From positions 4,442,501 through 4,506,500 of the forward strand of contig NZ_CP109007.1 of assembly GCF_036226665.1 (NCBI RefSeq): a stretch of 64,000 bases of DNA, given 5' to 3'. The position numbers and the translations under genes were made by a program. This DNA comes from Streptomyces sp. NBC_00691. GTDB taxonomy: Bacteria; Actinomycetota; Actinomycetes; Streptomycetales; Streptomycetaceae. The notes below the pieces were generated by a model. It was not told where the DNA came from. It saw only the letters and a program-made list of their open reading frames with translations, and did not search any database. Numbering within the stretch: the first letter of the stretch is position 1; every line of letters begins with the position of its first letter. This document shows positions 24,335 to 32,110 of the stretch, piece by piece.

Positions 24335-25477
24335 TCAGACCTTCGGGTCGACGATCCACTCGCCCTTGCGCATGACGCCCTTGAGGTTGAACTCGGCGTC
24401 CAGGACCACGATGTCGGCGTCCTTGCCGGGTTCGAGGGAGCCGACGCGGTCGTACACGCCGAGCAGCCGGGCCGGGTTGGCGGAGATCGCCTGGACGACC
24501 GACTCGACGGGGAGGCCGTCGATGGTGGCGGCGCGCTTGAAGGCGCGGTCCAGGGTCAGTGTGGAGCCGGCGATGGAGCCGCCCTCGACGAGGCGGGCGA
24601 CGCTGTCCTTCACCTCGACCTCCAGGGGGCCGAGCATGTAGCGGCCGTCGCCGAAGCCGGCGGCGTCCATGGCGTCGGTGATGAGGGCGACGCGCTCGGG
24701 GCCCGCGTGGTGGAAGGCGAGCTCCAGGGCGGCGGGGTGGAGGTGGGTGCCGTCGTTGATGAGCTCGACGGTGATCCGCTCGTCCTCCAGGAGGGCGGCG
24801 ATGGGGCCGGGTGCGCGGTGGCCGAGTGCGGGCATCGCGTTGTAGAGGTGGGTGGCGACGGTGGCACCGGCGTCGATGGCCTCGACGGTCTGCTCGTAGC
24901 TGGCGTCGGTGTGGCCGATGGCGGCGATCACGCCGTGTTCGGCGAGCAGGCGGACGGAGTCGATGCCGCCGGGCAGTTCGGTGGCGAGGGTGACCATCTT
25001 GGCCTGGCCGCGGGCGGCGTCGATCAGCTTGCGGACATCGGCCGGGTCGGGGTCGCGGAGCAGCGTCTCGTCGTGGGCGCCCTTGCGGCAGGGGGAGATG
25101 AACGGGCCCTCGAAGTGGAGGCCGGCGATCTCGCCCTGCTCGGCGAGCTCGGAGAGCAGCCCGGCCCGCTGGGTGAGGAAGTCCATCTCGCCGGTGACGA
25201 AGGAGGCGACGACGGTGGTCGTGCCGTGCAGCCGGTGGGTGTGGACGCCCTTGAGGACCTCGTCGACGGTGCCGGAGGTGAAGGAGGCGCCGCCGCCGCC
25301 GTGGTTGTGCATGTCGACGAAGCCGGGGACGAGCCAGTGCCCGGTCAGGTCGAGGGTCTCGGCGCCTTCCGGGATGCTCCCGGCGATGCGCTCGCCGTCG
25401 ACGATCACACGTCCGTTCTCGACGATTCCGGTGGGCAGCACGACGTGTGCGCCGGCGAGAACCTTGTGATCGGCCAT
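24335..25477 (-). CDS. nagA: N-acetylglucosamine-6-phosphate deacetylase
   Basis: A 380-residue amidohydrolase. Metal and catalytic motifs are in order: DMHNHGGGGASFTSGT (~60), HFEGPFISPCRKGAH (~125, first metal Glu), GHTDASYEQ (~190, His), HLYNAMPALGHRAPG (~210), and ITDAMDAAGFGDG (~265, catalytic Asp). It converts GlcNAc-6-P to GlcN-6-P and acetate. Its ATG overlaps the stop of the upstream kinase gene (TGATG), indicating coupled translation, and a DasR-like site precedes that kinase. In S. coelicolor nagKA is a known DasR target. Confidence 0.95.
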   Translation of the reverse strand: MADHKVLAGAHVVLPTGIVENGRVIVDGERIAGSIPEGAETLDLTGHWLVPGFVDMHNHGGGGASFTSGTVDEVLKGVHTHRLHGTTTVVASFVTGEMDFLTQRAGLLSELAEQGEIAGLHFEGPFISPCRKGAHDETLLRDPDPADVRKLIDAARGQAKMVTLATELPGGIDSVRLLAEHGVIAAIGHTDASYEQTVEAIDAGATVATHLYNAMPALGHRAPGPIAALLEDERITVELINDGTHLHPAALELAFHHAGPERVALITDAMDAAGFGDGRYMLGPLEVEVKDSVARLVEGGSIAGSTLTLDRAFKRAATIDGLPVESVVQAISANPARLLGVYDRVGSLEPGKDADIVVLDAEFNLKGVMRKGEWIVDPKV

Positions 25478-26436
25478 CAGGCGGAAACCTCCGAGTCGGT
25501 GGGGCGCTGGGGGCTCTGGTCGGCGAGCAGGTCCCAGGCGAGGAGGCCCGCGCCCAGGCATCCGGCGGTGTCCCCGAGGGCCGCCGGGACGATGGCGGGC
25601 AGCTTCTGGAACGTGACTCGCTCCTCCACCGCGGCCCGAAGTGGTGTGAACAAGGTTTCCCCGGCCTCGGCGAGTCCGCCACCGATGATGAGCGTGCGGG
25701 GGTCCAGCAGGGTGAGGGCCGTGACCAGGCCGTCGGCGAGGGCGTCGACGGCGTCCTGCCAGATCCTGAGGGCGGCGGCGTCGCCGGACTCGACGGCCTT
25801 GGCGCAGTCGGCGGCGTCGGCCTTCGGGTCGCCGCTCGCCTCTGCCCAGGCCTGGGAGACGGCGGAGGCGGAGGCGTACCGCTCCAGGCAGCCGCGCTGG
25901 CCGCAGCCGCAGACGGTGCCGCCGGGGCGGACGACGATGTGGCCGATCTCGCCGGCGTAGCCGTGGGCGCCGGCCTCGATGCGGTCGCCGATGCCGATGG
26001 CGCCGGCGATGCCGGTGCCGAGGGGCACGAAGAGGAAGCGGTCGGCGCCGTTGCCCGCGCCGATGCGGCCTTCGGCGAGGCCGCCGGTGCGGACGTCGTG
26101 GCCGAGGGCGACGGGGATGCCGTCGAGTCTGCCGCTGAGGAGTTCGCGCATGGGAACGTCGTGCCAGCCGAGGTTGGCGGCGTAGACGGCGATGCCGTTC
26201 TCCGCGTCGACGATGCCGGGGACGGCGACTCCCGCGGCCGCCGCGGGCTCGCCGTACCGCTCCTGGCCGAGGGCGCGGAGCTCGGCGGCGAAGCCGAGGA
26301 TCGTCTCCACGACGGCCTCGGGACCGCGGTCGCGTCCGGTGGCTCGGCGGGCCTCGTGGAGCAGGGTGCCGTCCGCCCCGACGAGGGCGGCCTTCATGCC
26401 TGTGCCGCCCACATCCAGGGCGATGACGTGTCTCAC
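25477..26436 (-). CDS. nagK: ROK-family N-acetylglucosamine kinase
   Basis: A 319-residue ROK kinase. HVIALDVGGTGMKAALV is the ATP phosphate-binding loop, the catalytic Asp is in LGHDVRTGGLAE (~105), the ROK motif GYAGEIGHIVV (~148) holds the ExGH sugar contact, and CGCGQRGCLERY (~165) is the CXCGXXGCXE zinc motif. Coupling to nagA and the DasR-like operator 29 bp upstream favour GlcNAc as substrate over glucose. GTG 26436 is chosen because it starts directly at the ATP loop. Confidence 0.9.
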   Translation of the reverse strand: MRHVIALDVGGTGMKAALVGADGTLLHEARRATGRDRGPEAVVETILGFAAELRALGQERYGEPAAAAGVAVPGIVDAENGIAVYAANLGWHDVPMRELLSGRLDGIPVALGHDVRTGGLAEGRIGAGNGADRFLFVPLGTGIAGAIGIGDRIEAGAHGYAGEIGHIVVRPGGTVCGCGQRGCLERYASASAVSQAWAEASGDPKADAADCAKAVESGDAAALRIWQDAVDALADGLVTALTLLDPRTLIIGGGLAEAGETLFTPLRAAVEERVTFQKLPAIVPAALGDTAGCLGAGLLAWDLLADQSPQRPTDSEVSA

Positions 26437-26464
26437 GGGTGACAGTTTGGCCCTCGGGGACCCA

Positions 26465-26480
26465 AAAGGTCTAGTCCACT
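26465..26480 (-). promoter_or_regulatory. DasR responsive element (dre) upstream of nagKA
   Basis: AAAGGTCTAGTCCACT matches the dre consensus ACTGGTCTAGACCACT at 13 of 16 positions, including the central GGTCTAG. It lies 29-44 bp upstream of the nagK start. DasR is the GntR-family global repressor of GlcNAc/chitin metabolism in Streptomyces, relieved by GlcN-6-P. Confidence 0.82.
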
Positions 26481-26562
26481 GCCGAGGATTGTTGCGTACG
26501 GATACAAATTCGGGTCCCGTCATGGGCCCATCGTCCCGTCGACGTTGCGGAAGTGATACCCG

Positions 26563-26578
26563 AGTGGTGTAGACCTCA
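26563..26578 (+). promoter_or_regulatory. Second DasR-like site, upstream of the sugar-binding lipoprotein gene
   Basis: AGTGGTGTAGACCTCA matches the dre consensus at about 12 of 16 positions, with TGGTgTAGACCt as the core. It lies 54-69 bp upstream of the divergent lipoprotein gene. A single DasR unit could thus control both sides of this intergenic region. It is weaker than the site at 26465. Confidence 0.55.
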
Positions 26579-26631
26579 TACCCGCGCACGCGAGAGACTT
26601 ACGGCCCTGCGCAGAGCAAACGTGCGGCTCG

Positions 26632-27939
26632 ATGCAGCTCAACGACGAGCAAAAGGTGGATGAAGCCGTGGAGCGGCGACGATTTCTTGGATGGACCGCG
26701 GCCGTCGCCGTACTCGGAATGACCGCCACGGTCTCCGGCTGCGGATCCCTCGGAGGCGACTCCGGCGATGTGACCCTGAGACTGGTCGCGGCCGACTACG
26801 ACCTCACCGGCGGCGACACCACCAAGAAGTACTGGGCCGACCTCGTCACCGCCTTCGAGGCCGGACACCCCGGAGTCAAGGTCGAGGTGCAGGTCGAGTC
26901 CTGGGACGACGTCGACCGCAAGGTCGCCGAGATGGTCAAGGCCGACAAGGCCCCCGACATCGCGCAGATCGGCGCCTACGCCGACTACGCGGCCGCCGAC
27001 CAGCTCTACGCCGCCGACGAGCTCCTCTCCATACCCGTCCAGTCCAACTTCCTCGCGCCGCTCGTCGAGGCCGGGGAGCACAAGCGGACCCAGTACGGGA
27101 TGCCGTTCGTCGCCTCCACCCGGCCGCTGTTCTACAACAAGGCCCTCTTCGCCGAGGCCGGCGCCAAGCCCCCCACCACCTGGGCCGAGCTGGCCGAGGC
27201 CGCCGACAAGCTGAAGGACGACGGTGTCCGCACCCCCTTCGCGCTGCCGCTCGGCCCCGAGGAGGCCCAGGCCGAGGCCCTGATGTGGATGCTCAGCGGC
27301 GGCGGCGGCTGGACCGACGGCACCGACCACTACGCGGTCGACTCCGACGCCAACATCAAGACCTTCGACTGGCTCAAGAACAACCTGGTCGCCAAGGGCC
27401 TCACCGGCCCCGTCGCCCCCGGCAAGCTCAACCGCAAGGCCGCGTTCGCCGCCTTTGCGAACGGCGAGGTCGGCATGCTCAACGGCCACCCCTCGCTCCT
27501 CAAGGAAGCCGCCAAGAAGGGCGTCCAGGTCGGCCAGGTCCCGCTCCCCGGCGTCGACGGCCAGGCCGAGGCCGCCATGGGCGTGGCCGACTGGATCATG
27601 GGCTTCAAGCAGAACGGTCACCGCAAGGAGATCGGCGACTTCCTCAACTTCGTCTTCAGCGACGAGAACGTCCTGAAGTTCGCCGGTGACAACGACCTCC
27701 TGCCGGTCACCGTGACCGCCTCCACGCGCATGGAGACCGAGCCCGAGCACGCCAACCTGCGCGTCTTCCTCAAGACCCTCCCGGAGAGCCAGCTCCCGCC
27801 GGTCGGTAAGACGTCCTGGGCCGAGGTCAGCGAGAACGTCAAGCAGAACATCGGCAAGGCCGTCACCCCGGCCGGAGTCCCCTCCCAGGTCCTCGGGGCG
27901 ATCGGACGCGCGGCGACGGCGGCGGAGAGCGCCGAGTAG
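26632..27939 (+). CDS. ABC sugar-transporter solute-binding lipoprotein (orphan)
   Basis: A 435-residue family 1 extracellular solute-binding protein. The N-terminus has a twin-arginine-like ERRRFLGW followed by a hydrophobic stretch and lipobox VSGC with Cys37, predicting Tat-exported lipoprotein. The core shows the SBP_bac_1 pattern: VAEMVKADKAPDIAQIGAY, YGMPFVASTRPLFYNKALF, PTTWAELAEAADKLK and FANGEVGMLNGHP. No permease or ATPase genes are adjacent, so it must work with components elsewhere; context with nagKA suggests an amino sugar. GTG 26668, after AAAGGTGG, is an alternative start. Confidence 0.88.
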   Translation: MQLNDEQKVDEAVERRRFLGWTAAVAVLGMTATVSGCGSLGGDSGDVTLRLVAADYDLTGGDTTKKYWADLVTAFEAGHPGVKVEVQVESWDDVDRKVAEMVKADKAPDIAQIGAYADYAAADQLYAADELLSIPVQSNFLAPLVEAGEHKRTQYGMPFVASTRPLFYNKALFAEAGAKPPTTWAELAEAADKLKDDGVRTPFALPLGPEEAQAEALMWMLSGGGGWTDGTDHYAVDSDANIKTFDWLKNNLVAKGLTGPVAPGKLNRKAAFAAFANGEVGMLNGHPSLLKEAAKKGVQVGQVPLPGVDGQAEAAMGVADWIMGFKQNGHRKEIGDFLNFVFSDENVLKFAGDNDLLPVTVTASTRMETEPEHANLRVFLKTLPESQLPPVGKTSWAEVSENVKQNIGKAVTPAGVPSQVLGAIGRAATAAESAE

Positions 27940-27998
27940 CGGGCCCGCGCGACCGGGCGGCCGGGGCGTCGACGGGCGCCGGGTAATAAGTTGTTCGT

Positions 27999-28262
27999 AT
28001 GACCGAGGAGCGGGAGACGGCGGACAGCGGCGACGAGGGCGGGCTCGGTGAGCGTGAGCAGGCTCTCCTCGCCGTCGAGCGCCGCTCCTGGCCCGGCCCC
28101 GGCGCCAAGGAGCGCGCGGTCCGCGAGAGCCTGGGGCTCTCCCCGACCCGCTACTACCAGCTGCTCAGCGCCCTCCTGGACGATCCCCGGGCCCTCGTCC
28201 ACGATCCGGTGACGGTGAACCGGCTGCGGCGGGTGCGGGAGGAGAAGCGGCGGAGACGGTGA
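27999..28262 (+). CDS. DUF3263 protein
   Basis: An 87-residue small basic protein with the DUF3263 core GLGEREQALLAVERRSW...AKERAVRESLGLSPTRYYQLL. The region looks like a helix-turn-helix (sigma-70 region 4-like), and the end is strongly basic (RRVREEKRRRR). DUF3263 proteins are common in actinobacteria and of unknown function. TAATAA lies 10 nt upstream of the ATG (27983-27988), so the leader is very short. Confidence 0.85.
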   Translation: MTEERETADSGDEGGLGEREQALLAVERRSWPGPGAKERAVRESLGLSPTRYYQLLSALLDDPRALVHDPVTVNRLRRVREEKRRRR

Positions 28263-28348
28263 GCGAGGGCATCTTTCGGTGCGGCCGCCCGGCGCCGTCT
28301 CGTTCGTGCCCCTGACGCGAGGCGGCGCGCGTCGGTAGGGTCGGGAGC

Positions 28349-29188
28349 ATGGTCAGCCTCCCGCACCCGACCACATCCGCCGGCCGTGACGGTCTGGCCG
28401 CGCTTCTCGCGCGGCCCGCGAAGGCCGTCGTCGCCCTCGACTTCGACGGCACGCTCGCCGAGATCGTCCCCGACCCCGAACAGGCACGCGCCCACCCCGG
28501 CGCCGTCGAGGCGCTCGCCGCCCTCGCCCCCGAGGTCGCCTCCGTCGCCGTCGTGACCGGCCGCCCCGCCGGGGTCGCCGTCCGCTACGGCGGCTTCGCC
28601 GGTGTCCCCGGCCTGGAGCACCTCGTCGTCCTCGGCCACTACGGCGCCGAACGCTGGGACGCCCTCACCGGTACGGTCCGGGCAGCCGCCCCGCACCCGG
28701 GCGTCGCCTCCGTCCGCGCCGAGCTCCCCGGCTTCCTCGACCGGGCCGGCGCCTGGCCGGGCGTCTGGATCGAGGAGAAGGGCCGCGCGGTCGCCGTCCA
28801 CACCCGCCGCGCCCTTGACCCGGAGGGCGCCTTCGAGGCACTCAAGGGCCCGCTGGGCGACCTCGCCACCCACCACGGCCTCGTCCTGGAGCCCGGCCGC
28901 ATGGTCCTGGAGCTGCGGCCCCCGGGCATGGACAAGGGCGTCGCGCTCGAGGAGTACGTACGAGAGGTGGGCGCCGGGTCCGTGCTCTACGCGGGTGACG
29001 ACCTGGGCGATCTGCCCGCCTTCGCCGCCGTCGAGAAGCTGCGCTCCGACGGCACCCCGGGCCTGCTGGTCCGCAGCGGTTCCACGGAGGTCCCGGAACT
29101 CACCGACCGCGCGGACCTCGCGGTCGCGGGCCCGTCGGGGGTGGTGGACTTCCTGGCCGCCCTCGCCGCGGCCGTACGGGAGGGCTGA
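28349..29188 (+). CDS. otsB: Trehalose-6-phosphate phosphatase
   Basis: A 279-residue HAD-superfamily phosphatase. Motif I is VVALDFDGTLAEIVPDP with nucleophile Asp31 and Asp33. Later motifs are VAVVTGRPAGVAV (motif II), PPGMDKGVALEEYV (motif III Lys) and LYAGDDLGDLPAF (motif IV). It dephosphorylates trehalose-6-P to trehalose. The partner synthase gene otsA lies at 30568-32016 on the other strand. TAGGGT at 28336-28341 is 7 nt before the ATG, consistent with a leaderless or near-leaderless mRNA. Confidence 0.93.
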   Translation: MVSLPHPTTSAGRDGLAALLARPAKAVVALDFDGTLAEIVPDPEQARAHPGAVEALAALAPEVASVAVVTGRPAGVAVRYGGFAGVPGLEHLVVLGHYGAERWDALTGTVRAAAPHPGVASVRAELPGFLDRAGAWPGVWIEEKGRAVAVHTRRALDPEGAFEALKGPLGDLATHHGLVLEPGRMVLELRPPGMDKGVALEEYVREVGAGSVLYAGDDLGDLPAFAAVEKLRSDGTPGLLVRSGSTEVPELTDRADLAVAGPSGVVDFLAALAAAVREG

Positions 29189-29245
29189 GGCCCGTCGGAC
29201 CCGGAGGCGACGGATCCCGGCGACGGGCTGGGGCGACGGACCCGG

Positions 29246-30136
29246 TCAGCCCTCGTGGACCAGCAGGTCCACGAGGCCCGTCAGGTCCTCCTCGCCGCTG
29301 CCGACGTCGAGCCGACGGCGCATCAGCGCGAAGTAGGGGGCGAGGAGTTCGGGGCTGACACCCTGCCCCGCGGCCGTGTCCATGAAGGTGGGTGTGCCGG
29401 CCACCTGCATCGCCAGGTTCGACACCACACCGGTGGTGTAGTCGCCGGACCTCAGCTGCCGGGCGGTCTGCCCGACCGACGCGCCGGCCATCGCCCCGAT
29501 CCAGTCGCCGAGCAGCGGCGCGAACGCGACCGGGTCGATGTCCTCCCGCCGGATCAGGGCGAAGGCGTGCGCGACCCCGGCGAACATCCCGTACATCGCG
29601 CTGAGCAGGGCCACGTCGTGGAGGGCCGCGAAGCCCGCGTCCTCCCCGACGTACCTGGTCCCCGCCGGGACGGCCAGGGTCGCCTCGTGCTCCTCGAACA
29701 GCTCCCGCGAGCCGCTGTAGAAGACGTAGCCGCCGGCCTCCGGGACGCCGATCATCGGAGGGACGGCCATGATGCCGCCGTCCAGGTGGCGGGCGCCCCG
29801 CTCCTCGGCCCACGCGGCCCGGTCGCGGGCCTCGGCGGGCGTGCCGGTGACCAGGTCGACCACGTCCTTGCCGGTCAGGTCGGTGCCCGCGAGGGTCTCC
29901 TCGACGGAGGCGTCGTCGAGGAGGCAGACGACGATCAGGCTGCTCGCCGCGACCGCCTCGGCGGCGGTGCCGGCGACCTTCGCGCCCTCGGCGGCGAGCG
30001 GCTCGGCGCGGGCCGGGGTGCGGTTCCAGACGGTGAGCGGATGCCCGGCGGCGAGCCAGGCGCGGGCGAGGGCGGTTCCCATGGCGCCGAGGCCGAGCAG
30101 GGTGACGGGGGTCTTCTCCCCGGGGGTCGTTGTCAT
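29246..30136 (-). CDS. NAD(P)-dependent imine reductase/beta-hydroxyacid dehydrogenase-like protein
   Basis: A 296-residue protein with an N-terminal NADPH-binding Rossmann domain (VTLLGLGAMGTALARAWLAAGH, then VWNRTPARAEPL with the Arg that favours NADP) and an all-helical C-terminal domain with two lobes. The catalytic Lys of beta-hydroxyacid dehydrogenases is not at the expected place (DVALLSAMYGMFAG instead), which is typical of the imine reductase group. Divergent from an HxlR-type regulator gene, which probably controls it. Confidence 0.83.
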   Translation of the reverse strand: MTTTPGEKTPVTLLGLGAMGTALARAWLAAGHPLTVWNRTPARAEPLAAEGAKVAGTAAEAVAASSLIVVCLLDDASVEETLAGTDLTGKDVVDLVTGTPAEARDRAAWAEERGARHLDGGIMAVPPMIGVPEAGGYVFYSGSRELFEEHEATLAVPAGTRYVGEDAGFAALHDVALLSAMYGMFAGVAHAFALIRREDIDPVAFAPLLGDWIGAMAGASVGQTARQLRSGDYTTGVVSNLAMQVAGTPTFMDTAAGQGVSPELLAPYFALMRRRLDVGSGEEDLTGLVDLLVHEG

Positions 30137-30173
30137 GCCCTTAGGCTGGTTCCGGGCCCGGGGATGCTCAAGT

Positions 30174-30191
30174 ACCCACTTCGGAGTGGGT
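30174..30191. promoter_or_regulatory. Inverted repeat between imine reductase and hxlR-type genes
   Basis: ACCCACT-TCGG-AGTGGGT is a perfect 7-bp dyad with a 4-nt centre, in the 96-bp divergent control region. HxlR-family dimers bind such dyads and usually control the divergent gene, so this is the best operator candidate. It could also form a small hairpin. Confidence 0.55.
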
Positions 30192-30232
30192 GGTTACCCC
30201 GGGGGAAGCGAGCAGGTCGGAAGGGTGCGGAC

Positions 30233-30571
30233 ATGACGACGCTGAACCGGCCCGGCGCACCGGACGGGCACGTCTGCGGGATCGACACCGCGATGGAGAT
30301 CATCGGCGGCAAGTGGAAGGTGCTCATCCTCTGGGCGCTGCACCAGCGGCCGTACCGCCGTTTCGGGGAGCTGCGGAGGCTGGTCCCGGGCATCACGGAG
30401 AAGGTCCTCGCCTCGCACCTGCGGGAGCTGGAGGCGGACGGCGTCGTCGACCGCACGTCGTACGACGAGGTGCCGCCGCGCGTCGAGTACTCCCTGACCG
30501 AGGCCGGCACCCGGCTCAACGCGGCCCTCGAACCCCTGGCCGCGTGGGGGCGGGAGCGGGCCGTCGGCTAG
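30233..30571 (+). CDS. HxlR-family winged-helix transcriptional regulator
   Basis: A 112-residue protein with the diagnostic HxlR core: CGIDTAMEIIGGKWKVLILW, then RFGELRRLVPGITEKVLASHL, and the wing RTSYDEVPPRVEYSLTEAG. The single cysteine near the N-terminus (Cys15) is positioned like the redox/electrophile-sensing Cys of YodB/HypR-type members. It is divergent from the imine reductase gene. Its TAG stop shares CTAG (30568-30571) with the stop of convergent otsA. Confidence 0.9.
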   Translation: MTTLNRPGAPDGHVCGIDTAMEIIGGKWKVLILWALHQRPYRRFGELRRLVPGITEKVLASHLRELEADGVVDRTSYDEVPPRVEYSLTEAGTRLNAALEPLAAWGRERAVG

Positions 30572-32016
30572 GGCGTCTCCTCCCGCAGGGCGTCCAGCTG
30601 GTTCAGGAACCAGCGCTGCGGGGGCAGGGCCGTCGCCGTCGCCGCGAGGCGCTTCGTGCGGTCGGCTCGTTCCGGCAGGGGCATCGCGAGGGCGGTGTGG
30701 AGGGCCTCGGCGGTCTCCGAGACGTCGAAGGGGTTCACCGGGAGGGCGTCCTCCCGCAGCTCCTGGTACGCGCCCGCGCCGGTCGACAGCACCAGAGCGC
30801 AGCCCGCGTCCGAGACCACCGGTATCTCCTTGGCGACCAGGTTCATGCCGTCGCGCACCGGGTTGACCAGGGCCACGTCCGCCAGGCGGTACGCGGCGAG
30901 GGAGCGGGTGAAGTCGTCCTCCACGGAGACGATCACCGGCTGCCAGCCGGCCGTGCCGAACTCCGCGTTGATCTCGGCGGCCAGCCCGGCCACCGAGGCC
31001 GTGTACGCGCGGTAGGACTCCAGGTCCTGCCGGGAGGGGTACGCCGAGGCCAGATGGACCACCCGCTCGCGCCACTCGGGGTGGACGGTGAGCAGCTCCC
31101 GGTAGGCGAGGAGGCCGCGCAGGATGTTCTTCGACAGCTCGGTGCGGTCGACGCGGACGATGGTCCTGCGCTCGCCCACCTCGGCACGGAGCCGGGCGAG
31201 GGCCTCGTCCACCTCGGGGCGGTGGGCCAGGGCCCGCAGCTCGTCGCCGTCGACGCCCAGGGGGTACGCCCGGACCCGGGTGCGGCCCTTCCCGGCGCCG
31301 TGGCGGCGCCACTCCACGCCGTGCCAGGGGTCGCCGCTCGGCCGGACGCCCTGGGCCGTGCCCGTGGAGTCCTCGCGTCCGGAGCAGCAGCGGATGAACG
31401 CCGACGCCCATCCCCAGGTGTGGAAGCCCAGCTCGTCGGCGCCGAGCATGCCCCACAGGAGTTCCTCGACGATGTCGTCCGGCACCATGCGCAGGTACTC
31501 GGAGGACACCCACGGCGTGTGGGTGAAGTGGCTGATCCGCAGGTCGGGGCGGAGTTCCCGCAGCATCCCGGGGACGAGTGCCAGGTGGTAGTCCTGCACC
31601 AGGACCGCCGCGCCTTCGTCGGCCTCGGCGGCCAGGGCCTCGGCGAAGGCGCGGTTGTAGGCGCGGTACGACGCCCAGCGGCGCCGGAACTCCGCGTCGA
31701 AGACGGGCTCGCGCGGGGTCTCGTACAGGTGGTGGTGGAGGAACCAGAGCACCGAGTTCGCGATGCCGTTGTACGCGTCGGCGTACACGTCCGGGTCGAT
31801 GTCCAGCATGCGGACGCCCGGTTCGCCGATGCCGCGCCGGACGGCCTCCCGGTCTCCCTCGCCGAGCGCCGCGCACACCCACAGGCTGCCCTGCGAGGAG
31901 ACGGCGCTCAGCCCGGAGACCAGGCCGCCGCCGCCCCTGCGGGTGTCGAGCTCGCCGTCCTCGCCGCGCACGTACGAGACGGGTCCCCGGTTGGATGCCA
32001 CGAGCACAGATGCCAT
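30568..32016 (-). CDS. otsA: Trehalose-6-phosphate synthase
   Basis: A 482-residue GT20 glycosyltransferase making trehalose-6-P from UDP/GDP-glucose and glucose-6-P. Motifs: SNRGPVSYV at the N-terminus, GGGGLVSGLSAV (~28), LVQDYHLALVPGMLRE (~140), ISHFTHTPWVSSEYLR (~162), VDRTELSKNILRGLLAY (~270) and VNPVRDGMNLVAKEIP (~370). TAGGTT on the minus strand (32028-32023) is 6 nt before the ATG, suggesting leaderless translation. The stop codon overlaps that of the HxlR gene in one CTAG. Confidence 0.93.
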   Translation of the reverse strand: MASVLVASNRGPVSYVRGEDGELDTRRGGGGLVSGLSAVSSQGSLWVCAALGEGDREAVRRGIGEPGVRMLDIDPDVYADAYNGIANSVLWFLHHHLYETPREPVFDAEFRRRWASYRAYNRAFAEALAAEADEGAAVLVQDYHLALVPGMLRELRPDLRISHFTHTPWVSSEYLRMVPDDIVEELLWGMLGADELGFHTWGWASAFIRCCSGREDSTGTAQGVRPSGDPWHGVEWRRHGAGKGRTRVRAYPLGVDGDELRALAHRPEVDEALARLRAEVGERRTIVRVDRTELSKNILRGLLAYRELLTVHPEWRERVVHLASAYPSRQDLESYRAYTASVAGLAAEINAEFGTAGWQPVIVSVEDDFTRSLAAYRLADVALVNPVRDGMNLVAKEIPVVSDAGCALVLSTGAGAYQELREDALPVNPFDVSETAEALHTALAMPLPERADRTKRLAATATALPPQRWFLNQLDALREETP

Positions 32017-32110
32017 GGGGCGAACCTAGCCCGTCCCGTAAACGCTCAAACGTACGTATACGAGACGGGTGGATCCGGCCACGGAGGGTGGCCGGGCCTC
32101 CGGCGGGCCG

